A stretch of DNA of 48,362 nucleotides, taken from positions 1 through 48,362 of the forward strand of contig CANRVY010000009.1 in assembly GCA_947643405.1 (NCBI GenBank). The letters are read 5' to 3'. The notes below the pieces were generated by a model that saw only the letters and a list, made by a program, of their open reading frames with translations, had not been told where the DNA came from and did no database searches. Of the stretch, positions 43,926 through 48,362 are shown in pieces. Numbering within the stretch: position 1 is the first letter of the stretch; each line of letters starts with the position of its first letter. The stretch comes from an uncultured Mycoplasmatota bacterium (lineage in GTDB: Bacteria > Bacillota_I > Bacilli_A > RF39 > UBA660). The translations under genes were made by a program, and so were the position numbers.

Positions 43926-44302
43926 CAAAGACTAGTAGAGATACACCTATTGCAGAAGACTATTTAAAAGCAGTTCCAAATGACTTGGAATTTGCAAGTT
44001 ATTTAAGGATGTTAGAAAGAGCAGGTATAACAAAAGAGCATATGGAAGCAACAGGATTATTCACTGAAATTGAAAAAAGAATAGCATATAGGAACAATAC
44101 TTTATCAACTGCTTTTAAAAATTATTTGCCAGTTAATGATACAAATTTAAAAATGCTAGAACAGATTGAAAAGCTAGAACGGTTAGGACAAAGACCAGAA
44201 GAAATAGTAGCATATTTAAAAATTCCAGATACTATTTTAACACAACTACAATTAGGATTGATTGTTCCTGATATGACTATAGAAATGCAAAGGAAAAAGT
44301 AA
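43922..44302 (+). CDS. Second frame of the two-frame gene (C-terminal domain)
   Basis: Continuous -1 frame: 21 codons (LTKTSRDTPIAEDYLKAVPND) and then 105 more. Read from the first possible in-frame start (TTG 43985) it would lack any ribosome site; no ATG has a properly placed site either. The sequence is helical (EFASYLRMLERAGITKEH..., LEQIEKLERLGQRPEEIV), so it looks like a real domain, fused to the upstream protein rather than an independent gene. Alternatives: a recent mutation (one A lost from a run of ten) or a sequencing error. Confidence 0.6.
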   Translation, partial: LTKTSRDTPIAEDYLKAVPNDLEFASYLRMLERAGITKEHMEATGLFTEIEKRIAYRNNTLSTAFKNYLPVNDTNLKMLEQIEKLERLGQRPEEIVAYLKIPDTILTQLQLGLIVPDMTIEMQRKK

Positions 44303-44327
44303 ATAGAACGTTGCTTTTTCCTTTATT
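44291..44327 (+). terminator. Terminator after the two-frame gene
   Basis: ggaaaaag (44292-44299) pairs perfectly with ctttttcc (44314-44321) around a 14-base loop, then ttta. It spans the stop codon at 44300-44302. Confidence 0.55.
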
Positions 44328-44345
44328 TTCACTAAGGAGAATAAT

Positions 44346-44726
44346 ATGAGACGATTAGAACATGAAACATTGAGTCATTATACTAAAATTGTGGAGAAAA
44401 TGGAGCAATTAAATATGACTCAAGACGAACAAATAGAATATTTAAAATCACAATTATTATATTGTGAATATAAATTAAGAAGAAAAAATACAATTGAACG
44501 ATTACTTTTTTTAGGGGTCTTTTTTATCTTAATTAGCCTTTATTTAATTTCTATTAAAATTTATTTAATTGGATTTTTATGCATGTTACTTCCTGGAATT
44601 TATATATCTTATAAAATAATTTCATTGGCAGAACAAAATAATGAATCTATAAAAGAAAATGAAAGAAAAAAACTGATGACACTTTTGAGTTCTGAAGAGG
44701 TAGAATATGATAAAGAAAAGTTGTAG
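44346..44726 (+). CDS. Small membrane protein of unknown function
   Basis: A 126-residue protein: an N-terminal charged, coiled-coil-prone region (EHETLSHYTKIVEKMEQ), two adjacent membrane helices (about 51-68 and 72-92) with a very short turn, and a charged C-terminal tail. ACTAAGGAGAATAAT precedes ATG 44346. No family recognised. The start of the next (broken) gene lies inside its end. Confidence 0.65.
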   Translation: MRRLEHETLSHYTKIVEKMEQLNMTQDEQIEYLKSQLLYCEYKLRRKNTIERLLFLGVFFILISLYLISIKIYLIGFLCMLLPGIYISYKIISLAEQNNESIKENERKKLMTLLSSEEVEYDKEKL

Positions 44727-45146
44727 TATTGTAATATTGTTACTTACCTTTTGCTTTATACTATCAGGGTGTTTGAATAAGAGTTTTCTTCCGATGCAGA
44801 CAACGTTATTACGATAAAAGAAGTTTTAAGGAAAACAAAAAAAATAAATATAAAAGATGCAAATAGGATAGAAGTCATAAAAATTATTAGTAATAAAAAT
44901 GAAATTAATAAAATGGTAGAAATTATTCTGTCTAGTAAAATCATTGAAGATAATGAAAACATAGTATATATTGGTCCATCATATATTTTAGAAATGATTG
45001 ATGAAAAAGGAAATACCTTTGAAACAATAGATTTATTTATCCCATATAGTGTTCCTAAGTTTGTAAAATTGAATCAATTAAACGAATTATATTATGCAGA
45101 TGTTGATGAAATATTAGAAATTCTTAATATACAGAAAGATTTGTAA
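44707..45146 (+). pseudogene. Frameshifted lipoprotein gene
   Basis: From ATG 44707 (AGAGG just upstream, inside the preceding gene) the frame reads MIKKSCSIVILLLTFCFILSGC, a signal peptide with lipobox LSGC, then LNK before stopping at TAA about 36 codons in. Another frame of the same strand opens near 44779 and runs, in-frame, EFSSDADNVITIKEVL to the stop at 45146. It begins directly at a TAA, so it has no start of its own until a late ATG (44913). The two parts together would make a lipoprotein of about 147 residues interrupted by a one-base indel around 44779. No slippery run is present at the junction. Function unknown. Confidence 0.65.
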
Positions 45147-45305
45147 CCCTGGAATAATTAAATGTCATCTATCTTTTTGAAAATTTAATTTCCATTTTAA
45201 TAGAATTTTTCTTGGCAAGTGAGTTTCTGATTTTGAACAGGAAAGTTCCTATTTTTTCTTTTGTTTTTTTTTTATTTATGATAAAATAAAAAAAGGTGAT
45301 AATAG
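45147..45305. other. Gap before nusB
   Basis: Contains a weak hairpin agga-aagt-tcct followed by a T-run (about 45243-45258), a possible terminator of the lipoprotein region. A TAAAAT (45282-45287) with a T-rich -35 region may be the nusB promoter. No gene seen. Confidence 0.35.
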
Positions 45306-45728
45306 ATGGAACAAATGACTAGAAGCGAGCTTCGTGTGAAAATTATGACGATTTTGTATCAAATTAATATTTATGCAAAGAATAAAATTGACTATCAAGT
45401 AGAACATGTTATAAAAGAAGTTTTAGAAGTTGAAAACGAATTTGTGAAAGATGTTGTATATGGTGTCATTACATATCAAAATGAGATTGATAAAACAGCA
45501 AATCATTATATGAATAATTGGACAATAGATCGTTTGGGAAATACAGACCAAGCCATTTTAAGAATTGGAATATATGAGTTATTGTATACATCAACTCCAG
45601 AAATAGTAGCAATTAATGAAGCCATTGAATTGGCGAAATCCTATAGTGACGATGAGGTACGCAAAATGATTAATGCAGTATTAGATAATGTCTATCATGA
45701 CAAGGAGAATAAAAATGAATCAAGATAA
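45306..45728 (+). CDS. nusB: Transcription antitermination factor NusB
   Basis: Binds boxA RNA with NusE/S10 during rRNA antitermination. 140 residues, all-helical by eye, with the family segments RSELRVKIMTILYQ, LGNTDQAILRIGIYEL and VAINEAIELAKSYSDDEVRKMINAVLDNV. AAGGTGAT precedes ATG 45306. Overlaps xseA by 14 bases. Confidence 0.95.
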   Translation: MEQMTRSELRVKIMTILYQINIYAKNKIDYQVEHVIKEVLEVENEFVKDVVYGVITYQNEIDKTANHYMNNWTIDRLGNTDQAILRIGIYELLYTSTPEIVAINEAIELAKSYSDDEVRKMINAVLDNVYHDKENKNESR

Positions 45729-46980
45729 GTATTTGACCGTTAGTTCAGTCACAAAATACTTAAAATTTAAATTTGATACAGATGAACATTTAAGAACTGT
45801 ATTTTTAAAAGGAGAAATATCAAATTTTAAAGCTCATACTACAGGACACTTCTATTTTTCGCTAAAAGATGAAAGTAGTAAAATTAATGCCATTATGTTT
45901 AGTACAAATGCCAAAAAAATAAATTTTGTTCCTACTGAAGGCATGAAAGTTTTGGTGGCTGGAAGAATTAGTGTTTATGAAGCTACTGGTGGTTATCAAA
46001 TTTATGTTGAACAGATGGAACAAGATGGATTGGGGAGTCTATATGTTGCATTTGAAAAACTAAAACAAGATTTGGCAAAAGAGGGCTTGTTTGATCCAGC
46101 ACATAAAAAACCAATTCCAAAAATACCAACTCGTATAGGAATTGTGACAGCTCCAACTGGAGCTGCAATTAAAGATATATTATCAACGATAAAAAGAAGA
46201 TTTCCAATTTGCGAAACAATTCTTTTCCCAGCTTTGGTACAAGGCGAAAATGCTGCTAGCGATATAGCTGCAAAAATTGATATGGCTTCTCATTATGAGT
46301 TAGATACTTTAATTGTTGGAAGAGGAGGAGGTTCCATTGAAGATTTATGGCCCTTCAATGAGGAAATCGTAGCTAGAGCAATTTATTATTCTCCAATTCC
46401 AATAATTAGTGCAGTAGGCCATGAAATTGATTATACAATTAGTGATTATGTTTCAGATTTAAGAGCACCTACTCCAACTGGAGCAGCAGAAATAGCAGTT
46501 CCAAACATGATAAATTTATTAAATCATTTAGAACAATTGAAGATACGACTAAAAGAAAGTATTTTAAAGAAAATAAAGTATAATAAATTGTATTTGGATA
46601 GTTTAAAAAATTCTTATGTTATAAAAACGCCAATGGTTATGTATGAAAATAGAAAGCAAAAAATAGATCTTATTCATTCTAAGCTAAGTTCTTTGATATT
46701 ACATCAACTAGCAATGTCGAAAAAAAATTTAGAGCACATTAAAAACAATCATATTCTTTTAAAACCACAAACGATTTATGATCCATATCAGAAAAGTTTA
46801 TGGCAAATAATTGAAAAATTAGAATTGTTAAATCCACTCAGTGTTTTAAAAAGAGGATATACATTAACTTATCAAAATGGTCATTTATTAAAGAGCGTTT
46901 TAGATATTAAAGATGGACCTTTTGAGTTGAAATTTCAAGATGGTGTAATAATGGTAGAAAAAATAAAGGTGGAGGAATAA
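45715..46980 (+). CDS. xseA: Exodeoxyribonuclease VII large subunit
   Basis: Forms, with XseB, a nuclease that degrades single-stranded DNA from either end. 421 residues: N-terminal OB-fold (LKGEISNFKAHTTGHFYFSLKD), catalytic middle domain with IGIVTAPTGAAI, VGRGGGSIEDLWPFNEE and SAVGHEIDYTISD, and a long C-terminal coiled coil. Start chosen at ATG 45715 (MNQDKYLTVSS) with CAAGGAG upstream, inside the end of nusB. Confidence 0.96.
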   Translation: MNQDKYLTVSSVTKYLKFKFDTDEHLRTVFLKGEISNFKAHTTGHFYFSLKDESSKINAIMFSTNAKKINFVPTEGMKVLVAGRISVYEATGGYQIYVEQMEQDGLGSLYVAFEKLKQDLAKEGLFDPAHKKPIPKIPTRIGIVTAPTGAAIKDILSTIKRRFPICETILFPALVQGENAASDIAAKIDMASHYELDTLIVGRGGGSIEDLWPFNEEIVARAIYYSPIPIISAVGHEIDYTISDYVSDLRAPTPTGAAEIAVPNMINLLNHLEQLKIRLKESILKKIKYNKLYLDSLKNSYVIKTPMVMYENRKQKIDLIHSKLSSLILHQLAMSKKNLEHIKNNHILLKPQTIYDPYQKSLWQIIEKLELLNPLSVLKRGYTLTYQNGHLLKSVLDIKDGPFELKFQDGVIMVEKIKVEE

Positions 46981-46981
46981 T

Positions 46982-47206
46982 ATGGCAGAAAAAGAAAAAA
47001 AATTTGAAGATAAAATAAAGGAATTAGAAACAATTATTAATGAATTAGAAAATGGAAATAGTGACTTAGAGGATTCTATTAACAAATATACAAAAGCAAT
47101 GAAGTTAGTACAAGAATGTGATGAAAAACTAAAATCAATCGAGGAACAAGTAAATAAGATTGTATTAGAAAATGGAGAATTAGAACCTTTTGAAGTAGAA
47201 TCATAG
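46982..47206 (+). CDS. xseB: Exodeoxyribonuclease VII small subunit
   Basis: The 74-residue partner of XseA: helical hairpin with KIKELETIINELENGNSDLE and SINKYTKAMKLVQECDEKL, the typical family sequence. One base separates it from the xseA stop; GGTGGAGGAATA is its ribosome site. Length is normal for the family. Confidence 0.95.
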   Translation: MAEKEKKFEDKIKELETIINELENGNSDLEDSINKYTKAMKLVQECDEKLKSIEEQVNKIVLENGELEPFEVES

Positions 47207-47212
47207 TTGTTT

Positions 47213-47237
47213 AAAAATACCATTTTGGTATTTTTTT
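47213..47237 (+). terminator. Terminator after xseB
   Basis: aaaatacca (47214-47222) pairs with tggtatttt (47226-47234) around a ttt loop, then more T. Confidence 0.75.
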
Positions 47238-47240
47238 GTA

Positions 47241-47270
47241 TTCATAATTGAATTCATTTTTTTCATAATA
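47241..47270 (+). promoter_or_regulatory. Possible sigma-F/sigma-G promoter of spoIVB
   Basis: TTCATA (47241-47246), 17 bases, CATAATA (47264-47270), resembling the sigma-G pattern TGAATA-N17-CATACTA. In Bacillus, spoIVB is made in the forespore, so this fits; the assignment rests on pattern only. Confidence 0.4.
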
Positions 47271-47304
47271 AAAATGTAGTCTGTAGAGCGAGGAGAGATT
47301 TAAA

Positions 47305-48303
47305 ATGTTTTTTAAAAAATTAAAAAAATCGTTCCTTTTACTTCTTCTTTCATTATTTATCATGCCAATAAATGCTTTTGCTTATTCAGATTATTTATTT
47401 GTTGGGGGAGAAAATATAGGGATTGAGATTCATTCTAAAGGTGTGATGATTGTTGGTTTATACCAAGTAGAAAATAAATATCCAGCAACAGAGGCAGGGC
47501 TTAAAGTTGGCGACATGATTACTTCCATTGAAGGAAAACAAGTTTCATCTGTAGAAGACATGGTGCATAAAATAAACGTAAGTAAAAAAGAAGGAACTAT
47601 TCGAATTGGCTATATAAGAGAAAATGCACTAAAAGAAACAAATTTAAAACTTTATAAAGATGAAGCAGGAGTTTATAAAACAGGACTTTATGTAAAAGAT
47701 AGTATAACTGGTATTGGAACCTTAACCTTTATCGATCCAGAAACTAAAATTTTTGGTGCTTTAGGACATGAAATTATTGAAAAATCAACTGGTAAAATTT
47801 TAGAAATTAAAGACGGAAAAATATTTGAATCAAATGTAACAGGCATTACACCAAGTAAAGATGGTGTTCCAGGAGAAAAAAATGCTGAGTTTCATTATGA
47901 AAAAGTAAATGGTACAATTAGTGAAAATACAGCACAAGGAATTTTTGGAACTTATACTGGCATATTTGATGGAAAAACAAAATATAAGGTTGCCAAATCA
48001 GATGAGATAAAGAAAGGGACTGCTAAAATATTGACAGTACTTGAAGATCAAACAATTAAAGAATATACGATATCTATTACAAAAATTGATAAAAATACGA
48101 AGCAAAAGACAAAGAATATAGTATTTGAAATTACAGATCAGGAATTACTTCAAAAAACTGGAGGTATTGTTCAAGGGATGAGTGGATCACCAATTATTCA
48201 GGATGAGTTTATTATTGGTGCAGTAACTCATGTTGTTGTAGATAACCCACATAAAGGATATGGTATTTTCATTACAAATATGTTAGAAGAAGCAGAAGAT
48301 TAA
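47305..48303 (+). CDS. spoIVB: Stage IV sporulation protein B (SpoIVB), S55 serine protease
   Basis: Forespore protease that signals to the mother cell, triggering sigma-K processing. 332 residues: an N-terminal membrane/signal helix (about 10-26), a PDZ domain (about 30-115, VGDMITSIEGKQV) and the SpoIVB peptidase domain with the catalytic His in GALGHEI (H155) and Ser in GMSGSPI (S295). Shorter than the Bacillus protein (426). GCGAGGAGAG precedes ATG 47305. Placed after xseB as in Bacillus, but with dxs, ispA, argR and recN missing between; spo0A would be expected next. Confidence 0.93.
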   Translation: MFFKKLKKSFLLLLLSLFIMPINAFAYSDYLFVGGENIGIEIHSKGVMIVGLYQVENKYPATEAGLKVGDMITSIEGKQVSSVEDMVHKINVSKKEGTIRIGYIRENALKETNLKLYKDEAGVYKTGLYVKDSITGIGTLTFIDPETKIFGALGHEIIEKSTGKILEIKDGKIFESNVTGITPSKDGVPGEKNAEFHYEKVNGTISENTAQGIFGTYTGIFDGKTKYKVAKSDEIKKGTAKILTVLEDQTIKEYTISITKIDKNTKQKTKNIVFEITDQELLQKTGGIVQGMSGSPIIQDEFIIGAVTHVVVDNPHKGYGIFITNMLEEAED

Positions 48304-48322
48304 AAAGACGTTGAATCAAACT

Positions 48323-48352
48323 AAAGTGCATAGTTTGTATGCATTACACTTT
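48323..48352 (+). terminator. Possible hairpin after spoIVB
   Basis: aaagtgcata pairs, with a small bulge, with tatgca...cacttt. No clear T-run follows within the window, so it may be a terminator or part of a regulatory region for the next gene. Confidence 0.3.
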
Positions 48353-48362
48353 AAAAAGTGCA

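Overview
The window is an AT-rich (about 30% GC) stretch of chromosome from a low-GC Firmicute (Bacilli-type). The evidence is the SpoIVB, YlbJ, YlbL, YqfQ and YjcZ-like sporulation proteins, the dnaG-rpoD-trmK and nusB-xseA-xseB gene orders, strong Shine-Dalgarno sites, and use of UGA as a stop. The species cannot be named from the sequence. I saw no tRNA, rRNA, CRISPR array or transposase.

Layout. 1-2543: a peptide deformylase / arylsulfotransferase pair on the minus strand. 2544-16480: a polymorphic-toxin (Rhs/WapA-type) locus. It holds a 3704-residue secreted YD-repeat protein with eight beta-helix-like repeats at its N-terminus and an RNase-like toxin tip, plus a CPCC-family immunity candidate. 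Behind it lies a promoterless second tip cassette: a 1187-bp copy of the Rhs core, a different toxin and a second Cys-rich immunity candidate. The cassette is bounded by 94-bp direct repeats. 16477-21447: a YjcZ-like gene, then ftsW, a pilin, comEA and comEC, followed by a decayed fragment resembling the end of comEC. 21529-24999: the macromolecular-synthesis operon dnaG-rpoD-trmK. 25000-31634: a zinc-ribbon/leucine-rich-repeat pseudogene, yqfQ, and a type IV pilus/pseudopilus cluster (platform protein, prepilin peptidase, assembly ATPase on the opposite strand, two prepilins). 31629-33688: divergent ylbJ and ylbL. 33848-39256: accessory genes (secreted protein, ABC transporter, unknown protein, Ig-like lipoprotein, membrane-anchored XRE regulator). 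39283-42369: mutS and a membrane protein. 42403-45146: a small unknown group with a strong promoter, a gene whose two reading frames join at an A AAA AAC site, and a frameshifted lipoprotein gene. 45306-48362: nusB-xseA-xseB-spoIVB.

How the parts fit. The prepilins, peptidase, platform protein and ATPase form a pseudopilus that could bring DNA to ComEA/ComEC for uptake. The same cell makes a long secreted Rhs filament whose toxin tip is probably exchanged by homologous recombination between the active gene and the downstream silent cassette. The most notable observations are this cassette system and the possible programmed -1 frameshift near 43916.
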